NCBI RefSeq assembly: GCF_932294415.1
Contig: NC_065543.1
Coordinates: forward strand, 2,244,976-2,308,975
Direction of reading: 5' to 3'
From: Quercus robur
Taxonomy: Eukaryota; Streptophyta; Magnoliopsida; Fagales; Fagaceae
Length of the DNA stretch: 64,000 nucleotides
The translations under genes were made by a program, and so were the position numbers. Below are positions 10,985 to 23,545 of this stretch, in pieces. Each line of letters starts with the position of its first letter. The stretch's first letter is position 1. The notes under the pieces are model-generated. The model was given only the letters and a program-made list of their open reading frames with translations. It was not told the origin of the DNA and ran no database searches.

Positions 10985-13945
10985 ATGACTCTTAATGCCA
11001 GAGTATTCGCAGCTCTTTTTCACATATTTACTTGCTTATTTCTAGATATTCTTGAAATAAGCAATGGCGTACAGAGTGATATCGACTGCTTGAAGTCAAT
11101 TAAACATTCGCTTGAAGACCCATACGGCTACCTTAATACTTCATGGAACTTCAATAACAATACCGAAGGTTTCATCTGCAAATTTACTGGGGTCGATTGC
11201 TGGCACCCCGATGAGAATAAGGTCTTAAATCTCAGACTAAGCGACATGGGGCTCATGGGCCGGTTCCCTCGGGGCATTAAAAACTGCACAAGTCTAACAG
11301 GGTTAGACCTTTCCAATAATGAGCTTTCTGGACCCCTCCCATTTGACATAGCAGAGTTAGTCCCCTGTGTCACGACTCTCAACCTCTCCAGCAACAAATT
11401 TTCTGGCGAAATTCCAATGAGCTTATCCAATTGCACTTATCTAAATGTCCTTATACTTGACCACAATCATCTAACTGGTGAAATCCCTCCGGAATTAGGC
11501 CACCTCATTCGTTTGAAACAATTCAATGTTTCTAACAATATGTTGTCAGGGGTTGTCCCTTACTTTGGTCCCAATACCTCTATTACAGCCGATAGCTTTG
11601 TTAACAACTCGAAACTTTGTGGAGCGCCTTATTTGGAACCCTGTTCAACTCCAAAGCAAAGAAGGAAGTTCGATTTTTCATTCAAAGGTGGGTTTCAAGT
11701 TGGTTACGCGGTTTCTGCAGTTTCAGTAATAACTATTTTTATGTTCCGGTCCCATTATGTGGCTTGCATGAACGACAAGCAAAGTAGTAAGAACAAGAAT
11801 GAAGAAGCTGATCAAGTTAACCAGCTGCCAACTAAAGGGCTCCTGCTAGAAGGGAGCAAAAAGGTACTCTCTAGCCACAAAGAAAATTAATAAATTAACT
11901 TCTTTCAATTCTTTGATTTTAAATCTTTTTCGGAAAAATATAGGTGGTTTCTCCTTAAAACATAGGAAGGTGCATCACTTAATCCCTTCTATGATTTTTT
12001 ACCCTATAAAAAATTTGTGACCACCCTAAAAAAATTTTAAGCTGACCACAAATCTTTAAGGGCCTAAGGATATAACTCCACTGAATTTTTTATTTTTTTA
12101 TTGGATGTAAATTCTGACAAATTCATCATTAAATTATATTTTCTTCTTATATTTTTCATACTCGCAAAATTTCAAGAATATAAAAAATTAATAGTTATGT
12201 CACTAATCAACTGTTTAAATTTTGAATTTTTGTAGTCTAAAATTATACATAAATAATAAGTTTATGGATCGAATTATAAATTACATCTGATTGACATGAA
12301 ATTTGACATGTATTTTAAAAACATAAAGAACATGCAATTCAACAGTTAGATTTTTAAAATATGTAGTTATGTTAATTTGTTTAGTGAGAGTTGCAATCTT
12401 AGGCTACAATTACGTTTGTAACTAAACTTTGTCCTTAAATTTTGGTCCTCTTAATAGAATATTAAGCCCTTACAAACAAAATGAAAATGTCTAGGAAAAT
12501 TTTTGTTGAACTAAAATTTTGAAAGAGATATAGCTTATAGCATCAATGATGAGAATATCATTCAATGATTTCAAAATAAGAAAATTGTAGGACTTTACAT
12601 GTGTGTGTGTGTGTGTCAATATATGAAGTTTTCTTTTTATTAGATTTTGCATAATATAAATTTTTTAATAGCCACCTTGTAAAAAAAAAATTTCCTAGAA
12701 CCGCTATTGTCTATAAGTTTTGAGTCTAACACCTCATTTTGTACTGTTTTATAAGAAAATAATATGGAAAGTTGTGATCATATGCGGAACTTAGTGTTTG
12801 TTTTCACGAATGTATAGCACGTTACACAAAATGGTAGGTGAAATAATGATCAAAATAATGCAATCATATAGCCCCTTAAAAAGAAACATCGATGTGATAA
12901 ATTTGGTTGTAATTTCAAATTAGTACTATTTCAAAGTGGCAAATTATTTGATCCACAGAATTCTCAGCTGGAGGGAATGGTTATTAGAATGAACTTTACA
13001 GAACTCAGAGAGGCAACTAACAATTTCTGCACAGACAATGTGATTGGACTGGGAAAGATCGGGGTGATGTACAAGGCAATCCTTCCAAATGGTTCACCCC
13101 TTGCAGTTAAGAGGTTACATGGTTGTCAATCATTTGACAAACAATTCATGTGTGAGTTATTGGCTCTGGGCAAATGGAGGCACAATAACATAGTTCCCCT
13201 CTTGGGATTCTGCAAAGAGAGGAAAGAAAAGCTCCTAGTGTACCAATATATATCGAATGGCAATCTTTATGATTGGCTATATGCAAAGGAAGGCAACAAT
13301 AGGATCTTGGAATGGTCTTTGAGGATTCAAATTGCAATTGGGGTAGCAAGAGGCTTGGCATGGCTTCACCACAAGTGGGATTTGAAAGTAGTACATCTTA
13401 ACTTGAGTTCAGACTCTATTTTACTTGATAATAATTTTGTGCCTAAGATATCAAATTTTGGAGGGGCAAAAATATCAAGTTCTGAAGGAATAATGTTTAT
13501 TGATTCAAATGACACTCACTCAAGTAATAGCTCTTTTGTAGACTTTGGGGTTTGGGATTTGGGTTTTGTTAAAAAGGATGTGTATGACTTTGGAATTCTG
13601 CTTTTGGAGCTAATTATAGGAAAGGAACACATTCAAATCAACAATTATTTGAACAATTCAAATGGGAGTTTAGTTGATTGGATTACTCATCTTTTCACTT
13701 CTTCGTCTGATCTCTACAATGTCATTGATAAATCTCTGATTGATAGAGGATTTGATAGTGAAATCTTTGAATTCCATAGAATTGCATGTACCTGTCTTAA
13801 CCCTTTTCCAAGTAAAAGGCCAACAATGTTTGAATTGTACAATACAATAAGTACTCTTGGGGAGAGGTGCAGTCTTACAAATGATTCTGAGATCTTGAGG
13901 CAATCGGAAATTGCAACAGCAAGTACTTCAAATGAAATTGTTTAG
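10985..13945 (+). CDS. Gene B: BIR1-like LRR receptor pseudokinase, intact two-exon gene
   Basis: Exon 1 is 10985-11863 and exon 2 is 12959-13945. The junction AAG/GTACTC ... CCACAG/AAT is in phase 0 and gives 621 residues, close to the 620 of Arabidopsis BIR1. Residues 1-27 form a signal peptide. An LRRNT with CLKSIKHSLEDP and ICKFTGVDCW follows, then five LRRs (about 78-192), an LCG...EPC cap (211-220), a membrane span at about 237-255 and a Lys-rich juxtamembrane tail. In the kinase, the glycine loop GLGKIG is at 323-328 and the Lys of AVKRL at 344. HRD is HLN (439-441), DFG is NFG (459-461), and the activation segment goes from DLGF to VKKDVYDFG (500) without APE. It should be a catalytically dead plasma-membrane receptor acting through partners such as BAK1-type co-receptors; that role is by family. 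An early TAG removes the last few residues present in gene A. It is the only undamaged full-length copy here. Confidence 0.85.
11864..12958 (+). other. Intron of gene B, carrying a MULE-like MITE
   Basis: The 1,095-bp intron has GT and AG ends. About 12055-12440 is a diverged copy of the repeat at 38338-38742: the TTCATCATTAAATTATATTTTC, TTGACATGAAATTTGACATG and AACTAAACTTTGTCCTTAAA stretches match in order. A GT dinucleotide repeat lies at 12601-12616. If the intron is retained, translation stops nine codons past the donor, giving a membrane-anchored LRR protein without a kinase. Confidence 0.65.
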
Positions 13946-14564
13946 GTAGAAATTAGGTTGTCCAATTGATGCATGACATACAAAGTTGTATCTTTTCTCC
14001 TGAGAAATATATGTAGACAAATTTGCTTTTTGGTTATGTTCGCTTGCTATTATCTGTTTGTTATTCACTTTTTTTCCCTCATTTTCCCAATGACTAAAAC
14101 ATAAAGTTCAATGTTTATGTGAATGTATTGTCCATTCAAAAGAAAAATTATCCGTGCTTATCCATCTCAATTATTCTAGTCAAATAAGGCACCACAAAAG
14201 ATACTGCTACCACTAGACTATCGGTTGAACTATTGTTCTGTTGGTGGACAAATTGTATGGTTGTTGTCAACAAGAGTCTTTTATTTTATAACCAATACAA
14301 AACAGTCAACCAATGTGTCTGATACAGATACAGAGCTACCTCTCACTTGGTACATTTACATAGGGAAGGCTATTTATACAACTTTTTGTTAGGCTGTAAT
14401 AATTGATAACATGATTTTTCGAAAAACCAACAAACTTGACACTTGTGGATGGAGTCATTATACCCCTACGCTAGTTTATCCTTTTTGTCAAGCAAATAGT
14501 TCAAATAATTCTAATAGGTTAACCACGCCATGCATTTTATCCAATCAAGGAAGGTTTGTGTGTA
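13829..14564 (+). repeat. Segmental duplicate, left half (gene B tail and 3' flank)
   Basis: This stretch, from codons near RPTMFELYN of gene B through its 3' flank, is nearly identical by eye to 33277-34006. The shared early TAG of the coding tail, and long shared runs such as ACCACTAGACTATCGGTTG, support recent duplication. The similarity stops exactly at the Helitron 5' end and resumes after its 3' end. Confidence 0.85.
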
Positions 14565-14739
14565 TCTAATCTAATACTATATATAATAGCAGAAGCCTTT
14601 AACCACGTGCTGCCACGTTAGGAAAAATGGCTATCTAAAACCCTGACATGTATGACTTAAAAAAGCGATACATTATATTGTTGGGTAACACTACAACACC
14701 GTTTAAAAGCCTCACATTATAAGTAAAAAATAAAAATTA

Positions 14740-15090
14740 ACCGGTTAAACTTAAATGTACACCACGATAGAGACAGAGAGAGGCGATGAGTACACGGAGA
14801 CAGAAGCAAAGAAAGAGAGAGGCGATGAAATCAAAAGCCTTGGCAGAACGGTAAAAGGCACGGAGTGGGGACTGGGGAGAGAGTAAATCTGCCACCATCA
14901 TCCGTTTTTCTTCTCGCTGCCACTCTCTAATACGCAAACCCAAATCGTGAGATAGAGTTCGTAAGAGGGATAATCGTTTCGGTACAAATCAAAAGAAAAA
15001 AGACTGGGATAGAGAGAGGGAGTTCACTAAGCCGTATGCCCGCAAAAGTCCGATCTTCCACCACCATCAGACTCCTGTAACTCCACAGGT
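14740..15090 (+). other. Leader-like stretch inside the Helitron, possible captured 5' UTR
   Basis: Compared with its surroundings this stretch is richer in GC and in GAGA-type purine runs. It ends in a good donor context (CTCCACAG then GTAAAT), after which typical T-rich intron-like sequence begins. It could be a captured first exon. Its source gene is not recognised. Confidence 0.3.
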
Positions 15091-16104
15091 AAATTTTTTT
15101 TTTTTTTCATTGTTAAAATTTATGGATTAATTATTATTTAGATTTGATTATTTTGGTCGGATTGATATCGATTTAGGTGTTTGGATTAAATTTGATTTTG
15201 ATTAAGGTATCTGGGTAAGAATGCTTTAGTTTGGGGTATTGGAGTTAAATTAGGGATTGGGTTTTTATTTTTATTTTTTCCTCTTTTCCTTTTCTTAGGT
15301 CTAAACGTGGGAATTGGAGTCTATTTTTTGGGTGGGAGTGTAGAATTGTGGCAGTGTGGGAGTGCTTTTTTTTTTTTTTTTTTAAATAAATTCTAAACGT
15401 GTTAGTGTTTTGATATAATTATATTCCATCTTCCCAATTAAAATTTTCGTTTCTCTTCCATCTTTTTCTCCAATAGCAGAATACTATTTTTTTTGTGCCA
15501 GATAAAACCGTTGGGTCTTCTGCAAAAAGAATTACTCAATCAAGGTTTAAGGTTTGGCCACCTATTACCCTAATTTCCCCTTTTTTTTTTTCAAATTCTT
15601 GAGTTATGTTTTGTCAACTATTGTATTGGTTAGATTTTGTTTTTGTTTGGAAGTTTTTTGTTAGATTTGTACTTTTTTGTTTGCCCCTGAAATTTGAATT
15701 GATTTATGTTTTATTGATTTTTGTATTTAGGTTACATTTGATTTTTATTTGGCATTTTTTTTGTTAGATTTGTATTTCTTTTTTTGCTTTCCCCTGAATT
15801 TTGAATTCATAGGAAAAAACATAGAAATTCTTTTTTCGCTTTCCTACAATTAATGATGTCGTGACACATAGGAAAAAACACCGATCTAAAAATGTCATGT
15901 TCACAATTAAAAAGTGAAACATTAATTAAAAAAATTCCAAATTTAAATTTTTTTTTTTTTTTTTGGTTGATGAATGGCTTTGATTATCCGTTAAAGCGTA
16001 GTGGGTCACCACACGTTCAATTCCATTGCTAAGGACAGCTTAGTGGTTCAACATTCCCTGGTGTTAGTCAGCTAACTTTTTCTTGACCTGTCTATATTTG
16101 ATAG

Positions 16105-16178
16105 ATGATGGTAACTTGGTAAAGAAGTGGACTACTAAAGAAAGTCTCTACCCAATCCGCAAGCTTGATCAGTCTAAA
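16105..16178 (+). pseudogene. Exon-like block in the Helitron (captured gene fragment, unrecognised)
   Basis: A 74-base block follows TATATTTGATAG and ends before GTAAGT, a near-consensus donor. One frame is open and reads DDGNLVKKWTTKESLYPIRK followed by LDQSK. I do not recognise the protein. Its splice-site framing and non-repetitive composition inside a Helitron suggest a captured exon. Confidence 0.35.
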
Positions 16179-16193
16179 GTAAGTATTGATAGT

Positions 16194-16194
<1 letters not shown>

Positions 16195-16235
<41 letters not shown>
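16195..16235. repeat. ATT trinucleotide microsatellite
   Basis: About thirteen uninterrupted ATT units directly downstream of the captured exon-like block. Confidence 0.95.
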
Positions 16236-16239
<4 letters not shown>

Positions 16240-17288
16240 GAGAAAGGGACTACTTTTTATTGTTTGAAATTTCCCCTTCTCTAAAATCTTTCTCATGTGG
16301 TTTTTTTAGCTCACATTAGAAGAAAAGAACTCTGACAGGGTTTTAGTGGTTATAAGTAATGAAGATTCAAGTGATTGTATGAACTTTTCTAAAAAGTGAT
16401 TTGGGTTTTGAAAGATTGGATCTTGAGGGCAAAGAGTAGCTGGAATCAGATCTTTAAGTTGCAGGACTAAATTTAATGGTTGGTGTTTGATAGTTATTTG
16501 AACTGCGGTTTAATTATATATTGGAGGGTTTAATTTGAGAGATTATATAAGTTTACCACAATATTTATGTTTATTGTGCGTGAGTTCATATTAGTAGGTT
16601 TTTAAAATTTTGCTCAAGTTTTATTGACAAAAAAGTATTAAAACTATTGATTTTCATATACATATTTTGTGGCCTTTGGTGAACTTGCATTGGGTTAGTG
16701 ATGTGAAATTAAGTTAAATAAGACCATTTGGTGTCAAATCATATGAGAAAGTGGATTATTGATATATGGATGCATTTACAATTTCTTATAGCATTATTCT
16801 TGACAAATCAAAAGTAATCTATTACTCCTTTATGCAAAGCTTTTTTGTGCAATTGGCCTTATACTTTTTAGAATGGTAAGCTTTGATTTAGAACCATTAG
16901 ATTTTCCCCATGAGGATCTTCACTTGGAAATCAGATTGAATTGCATATTTGAGGTTTGAACTTGAAGTTACAAAATTAGTCAAGATTGACAGATAAGTTT
17001 TGAAGACAAGATAAAAATCAGATTATAGACAGATGTGCTCTAGGATTTCCAAATTTTTTTATTTGCTAGGCTTGCATTGGATTGGTTTTTTTGGGATAGT
17101 GCTTTGAGATTCCTTTATATGGTGGTTTGTGGAAAATGAGTTTCCACAGCTTTTAGGGTAGTTTTAGGAAACTTTAAGAAGTGTCAATCAAGTTGCAAAA
17201 CTTTGGCTTTCTAGGTATTTTAAAATAAATATTAAAAATGCTTTCTGTTTTCTTTCCCTTTTTATTTTGCTTTCCTATTCATCAACTG

Positions 17289-17318
17289 TATGTATATATA
17301 TATATATATATATATATC
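17289..17318. repeat. AT dinucleotide microsatellite
   Basis: An uninterrupted TA/AT run of about 28 bases within the Helitron. Confidence 0.9.
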
Positions 17319-20300
17319 AAACCAAGGAATTTTGAGTTTTAGTTCACAATTTTACATTTTTTTTAAAACCTAATGAGAAAGCTAATGAAACAAGCCGGAC
17401 TGCTCTCAGCTTTTTTCCTGGAGCCAAAACCACATAAACCTTAAACTAGAGAGAGAGAGAAAAGAAGAATAGGAGGTTGTGGGTTATTACTTATTAGCAA
17501 AAAATAACATTGAAGTTATGCCTGAATTTGTATGCAGGAACTCACACTGTTTTTAATTGTCCATGAATGGTTTTTTTTTTTTTTTTTTGTTGAAGAAGCA
17601 TTGGAAACGTGAATTGCAGAATTTTGTCACCACAAAAGACATTTGGATTTGGATCTTATTGTCATACAATATTTGTTTAATTAAGGAGAAAAAAGTGGAT
17701 TCAGTTTTAAAGTTCAAAGTAAAGTTTATTTCCCTGTAACATTGAATTGTTCATATTGTAATTTGATTCACTTTGTCAATTTGGTGATGCCCAAGAAACT
17801 TGAGGAGATTGCATTTGGATGTCTCATACCTAATTACTCAGGAGGCAAGTAATCTCCACTTATTATGACAGGAAAAGTCCACAACAACTGCGAAGGTCAA
17901 ATAGCCAAATTGTTTTCCTTTCCTAAATGTGCTACCCTTTCGTCAGACTCTTCTTTTACATTAAACCTTCATCTCTTGGTTTCACGACCACCACATCAGA
18001 CCCTTTCTCCCTTCTATTCCTAAATTTACAACCCCTCTGTTCCTTATATTTCTTATGATTCTTGAAGATTACAAACCTCTCCAACACTGTAACTATTTAG
18101 TCAAAAGCCTCTCTAATCTGTGAGATTATAATATAATCTCAAGTATTTGTTTTGCTATGACCCAATTACAATGTCATAAACACTCTGCTTATCTATGTAA
18201 GGAGGTCAGTTTTTCTTTGATTTTTTGGGTATTTTCTGATTATTTTTGAGAGTTTTTTCTACATATGATTGTGTAGATTGGATTTCTATGTGGGTTATGT
18301 TCTGTGTAAGTCTGTCTTTCTTGGGAAATTTCAGTTCCTTTTTTTTTTCCTTAAACTTCTCTCTGCGATTTATCAGTTTTGAAAGATTTAAGTTTTGAAG
18401 ACAAGCAATGAGTTTTACATTTTAAAAAAATATTTAATTTTGACCAAAACGTTGAAGCAAACAGAATTTGTACTGCTTTATTTAATTAATTGGGTTGGTA
18501 GAGGAATTCTGTTGATGGGCTTTGTTGGTGATAGAATGAGATATTTGAAAGATCATTTTGAACAATTTAGAAACTACAAGATGGGACCAACCCAGATTTT
18601 GTGGTTGAGGTTTTGTCTATTTTAGAAGCTATGCCTAGAGCACTGTGACTCATGAGTATTTGTAATCTATGTAGTTAATTTAGGGAAAAGTTTGTTTATT
18701 GATTTATTTTTTGTTTATGGGTAAAAGGAAATACTTTACTAATAGGAAAGATGTTTACTAATTTATTTATATATTTCACTTCTGTAGAGAACTGAAAATT
18801 GAGGCTTTAAAATAGGTAGATGTCCATGTTCATCAGTTTGAGTAGTAATACTAATGCCAAATATTTACCCTTTTTTCTCCTTTATTCTCTATTGTCTCTT
18901 TCTGCATCATTATTGGTAGTATGTCTTGAGAAAGAATAAATTCTTTCAAACAATCCTGTGATCCTTTCACTTTGAGAGAGATAAATGTACACACATGGAA
19001 ATGAATATTTCATTTTTTATGTTTTCTAGCAAACATAGTTTTAACTTTTAATGAGCATTTTGCCTCATAAAACTTTTGTTTTTCATGTAGACACTAAATA
19101 CTGAATATTAAATTTGATGTTTGTGATGTTCTTTCGTGATCAGATTTGTATTAATAGAAGGGTCATTTTTTAGTGTATGTTTCTTGAAGTTGTTTTCTTT
19201 GAATTTTGGAACTGTCTCTGTATTTAATTTAGTTTAGTGTAGTTGTTCATCTTTTCTTTGCGGGATCTCTTATTGTCACTCTCATATATAACAAATTTTT
19301 GGGGAAAACATCATTGTCTGATCCTTTAAGCAAAAATATAGATACTAATATAAAAGTGATTTGCACAATGAATGCACCATTGTCATCTTTTATTCATGAT
19401 GAGTTTCACTTTCACAGTTGCAGAACCTATTCACAATTATGGGGTGCTAATGCTGGATGGCACAATGGCAAAACAATAAGCCACATGGAGCAAACGGACG
19501 GAAGTTTATATACTTGAGGGTGGCCGATGCAATAATAGATTTGCCATGAAATGTTCATAAAATAAATGTTCAACCTGTGTTGATGCAAAGGATAACTTCC
19601 ACTCTTTTAAGTTTATGAAATTTTATATGCATTACTTTTGTGATCTATTGCCTTTATGAAATTGTAGATATGTTTCTGCAAATATTGTGGTTTAAAATGT
19701 GACAAAATGTATTGTTTTAAATGTTGTAAACTAAACAAAAAATGAGAAACCTTTAAATATTTGAATTCTTATTTTCAAATATGCCTTAGTGTTTTGCAAA
19801 AAAGTCCTACGCTTCTTTATAATACAGGCATTCTCTTTGTTGGTGTAAAAGTAAAGCCTTTTTGGTTGCTATGCTAATCCAAAAGTACGCATTTATAGTC
19901 TTTCAATTGCTATTAAAAGTGTGAGGAAAATTATTAAATATAACAAGATGCTAACTTTTGTTTTTTGCTTGACTTTGTGATTTATTAGATTGATTAGAAA
20001 AGCTTTAAGATATTAAAAAGCTTTAGTTGGTTTTTGAAGTGGTGCATCAATTTTATTTGTCTACATAATTTCAAAATCATATAATTATGATACAATTTTG
20101 TCTCTGTTTTGATGAAATAACTTAAATTGAAGTATTTCACTATAGGTGCTAGAAAGCCATCTTCACATGGAATTGAAGTTGGTATTGTCATTGCAATTTT
20201 ATCATGTTCTATCATGTCTCATACTTTGTACCTGTTGGATGACATTTGGTGAGTTTGGATGGTTGTTTATAACGTAATCTAATGTTAAAAAATTTAGAGG

Positions 20301-21097
20301 AATTACCACACATTATATTTTTATCTTAGTATTAAAATTCAATTTTTAAATTCTAACTCAGATCTCAAGCTTCAGAGAATACACCTGAATTAATTTTATT
20401 TTTACACCAAATTTCATGATTTTAACGTATTTAGCACACCCACTCCTATTCTTGCCTTTGTTTTTTTTTTTTTTCTTTTTGGTATTTAATTTTACTATTA
20501 TTTCTCTTTTGATTTATGGCTCTGATTTATTGGAATGCTTCTTTTTTTTTTTCCTCTTGATATTTAATTAAAAATTGTTCTATTAGACTTGGTATCTATT
20601 AATTTTTGTACTGCTCAGGCTATTAGGTTTAGTTTATTGGCAGGGTTTTTAAATATGTTGTTGTTAGCTTTGCTTATTTTGTTTATTCATTTGTTTTTTA
20701 TTGTGTATGTCACATTCTTAGTATTAAACAGAGGCAAACCAGGTCATATGGTGCCAATGTTGTTGAATAGTAGTTAACCTCCTAACTTCTAAAATTCTTA
20801 TTCCTTTTAAGTTTGATTGAATTATAGTCAAAGCTGACAGTATTTTTTTTTTTTTTTAAATAGTTGCATTTTCTATTGATTTAGGAATTACTACTATTCT
20901 GACAAGTAATAACGTAATAACTCAATTGTTATACACACACAAAAAAAGAAAAAAAAAAGAGAGTATTGTGAAAAATATGTTGTAGATGATGAATGATTTA
21001 TTTAGTAAAAAATAAAAGATAACAGAAAGATTCAAAAGACTGAACATTTACTCGACGATATATGTTGTCACTATTGTTTTGTTGAAATATATATATA

Positions 21098-21283
21098 TTG
21101 TCACTTGGATCATACATGATCCATGCATTCGATGAAAGATTTAGAAGACTTAAATGGGCTATGTTCAGTATTGACTTTGAAGTCTTTTATCTAGGAGTTC
21201 ATGTTTTACCAGCAAGACTTGATATAACGATAGATGTGGCCAGTCCGTTGAATGAAGGGCCAAGAGAGAGCAATGAAATCTAG
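21098..21283 (+). pseudogene. Protein-like block in the Helitron (unrecognised)
   Basis: The frame reads through a compositionally balanced segment containing FRRLKWAMFSIDFEVFYLGV and HVLPARLDITIDVASPLNE before a stop. The GC content and amino-acid balance are unlike the AT-rich junk around it. It may be a captured exon; no start or splice sites were established and I cannot name the family. Confidence 0.3.
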
Positions 21284-22114
21284 AACTTGAGTTTTGACTC
21301 AAAAGACAATTAAAGAGGAAGTTATGTTTGACGAGAAGGAGATTCCGAGTGCATTACAGCTTTTTAGTTGTATCATCTTAACATCTTTTGGTTAATTTTT
21401 TGTTTATAGTTTGTGAAATTTCTATTGCTATGGCAGCCTTGAAATTTTTTTTTCCCCCTAATTTTCTGGGGTGGTGGTGTTGTTCTTTTATCTTCTCCTT
21501 TCTTTTTTTTCTTTTATCTGCATATGGGATTTGATGATTTGTGTATGTAATTACATTTTACGAATTTTATACGCCTTGATGTTTGAATAAAAATGAGCTT
21601 AATAATCTCATATTGATTTCGCTATATCTTTTTTTATTTTATTTTATAGGCTGAGCAGGTAGCTATTCTTTGATGATAACTTGATATTATCTAACCAACT
21701 GATGTGAATGCTCTTAGGGTGTGTATGTGTGTATGTATCTATATCTATCACACACACATTGCATCCCTATATTTACTTGAAATTAAAAGTTACTGTTTGG
21801 CTCATATATGCAACACTATTCATTCTCAATAAACAAATGGATTACTTTACTTTAACTTGGTTGATTCAAGCAAATTTAAAAATTGGTCATCCTTATGTTT
21901 AGTTTATTGCTTTACCATCAACCTACAATTCTTTCATATGACTTTCTAATTTTACTTCATATCATGAACTTTCGAATTTTATATATGCAGTTATAGAATA
22001 CAACTTTTATGATCTGCACGATTACTTACTTTAATAATGATATCTTGATTGTGGATGCAAGCTAATGATAATCTGGTATTGCATGCTTTCTTGACATTTG
22101 GTACCATGATAGCT

Positions 22115-22450
22115 TTTTTTCTCATAGCAAGGAAGTACACACAAGAAGTGATTTGAAGAAACAAATTTTTAGTTGGTTATAATATTGAAACTTCGCTCCA
22201 GACATTAGTTTTGGTGAATGACTTTCATAAACCTGTAGCCATTATTTCCATTTAAACATTTTTGGTTGTAAAATTGAAATTGTCTTGCAAGTTTTAGTTC
22301 GGTGTGATTCATTGGGGTTCCTAGGAATAGTAGATTTGCTATTGGAAATTGTCATGTAAGTTCTAATTGCTTAAAGTTAGATTTATTTTTAGTCTCTCAT
22401 AGCAGAGAAGTACACACAAGAAGCGATTTGAAGAAACTAATTTTGTAAAT
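22115..22450. repeat. Diverged direct repeat inside the Helitron
   Basis: A block of about 55 bases around AAGTACACACAAGAAG and GATTTGAAGAAAC occurs at about 22118-22172 and again at about 22392-22446 with a few differences. It is an internal duplication of unknown role. Confidence 0.7.
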
Positions 22451-23545
22451 TTTGACTTTTAACCACAATAGATAAGGACAAAATCCCTAATGTTACCAAA
22501 AATTAAAGAAGACAGAGGGATAATTTAAAACCAAAGCGTCCAAAGAAAGAGGATCAATCCATCTATTTTTTTAAAAGGGGTAAAAGAACAACCCTAGAAA
22601 ATTATGCAAGGGGAACTACCAGTTTTGAATTCTAAATTGAAGATTTAAGATTCTAATTTGAATAGAGAATGCAATGGTGCGGAGTTTCAGTCTGTCTTCT
22701 GAACAACAAAACAATATTTGAAGAGGAAAGGAGTATGCTAACCTTCAGTACAAAAAAACAGAGACTATACCGGTGGAGGCTAAGAAAACTTACTTTGTTT
22801 TGTATAACCAAATTTGTAGTCCAACTTGCAATAGATTTTGATTGCAAGGAGATATGGGTACACTTTTTGCAATTTCATATTCTGCCCTGCTGTTACAACT
22901 ACCCATACACTTTCAATAACGCAATGAAAAAAAAAAAAAATTTGGTGTACTGTTTACTGTAGATTATGATCAAACTTTGTGATTTATATGCATTTATGAT
23001 TTTTTTTTTTTTAATAATTGTATAGTTTCTTATCAAGCTTCTAAGATACATTTACTTTGTACAATATATAAATGTTGGGGTTGAACGGAATCTACAAAGG
23101 TCTATATTTATTCCTCACAAAAGGGACATGATAGGTGGAAAATAAGAAGGGGAAACGATATTTGGTCGATTGGAAAGGAGCAAGAACAAAAAGAACAACT
23201 GAGATATGAAATGAACATTGAGCGCATAACCACACAAAAAGCAATGCAGAGGCACATTGGAATTCAAAAGAAAAAAAAGTTAGCTGATGTTGAATCAGCA
23301 TCTTCAAATTGTTTTAGATTTAGATATTTGAGTTAGATTTGGTTTTAATTATTGTATTGGTTTAAAATAAATTTTGTTTTGAGTATTTTGTATTAGATTT
23401 GGGTTAAATTAGTTTTTGGAATCTACCTATGGTGTTTCTAATTAGATTTGTAAATGGAGATGTGTGTTGGGTGTTTAGTATGTTGGAAAAGTGTATTTAA
23501 ATATTATTAAAAAAATTTCTTTCTAATAAATATAAATAAAAGGTT

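Noticed and set aside
14692-14710. CACTACAACACC word near the Helitron 5' end
   Set aside because: Resembles a CACTA end only over seven bases, with no partner.
20589-20777. Short hydrophobic frame in the Helitron
   Set aside because: AT-rich, Leu/Phe/Ile-biased translation typical of non-coding DNA; no splice context.
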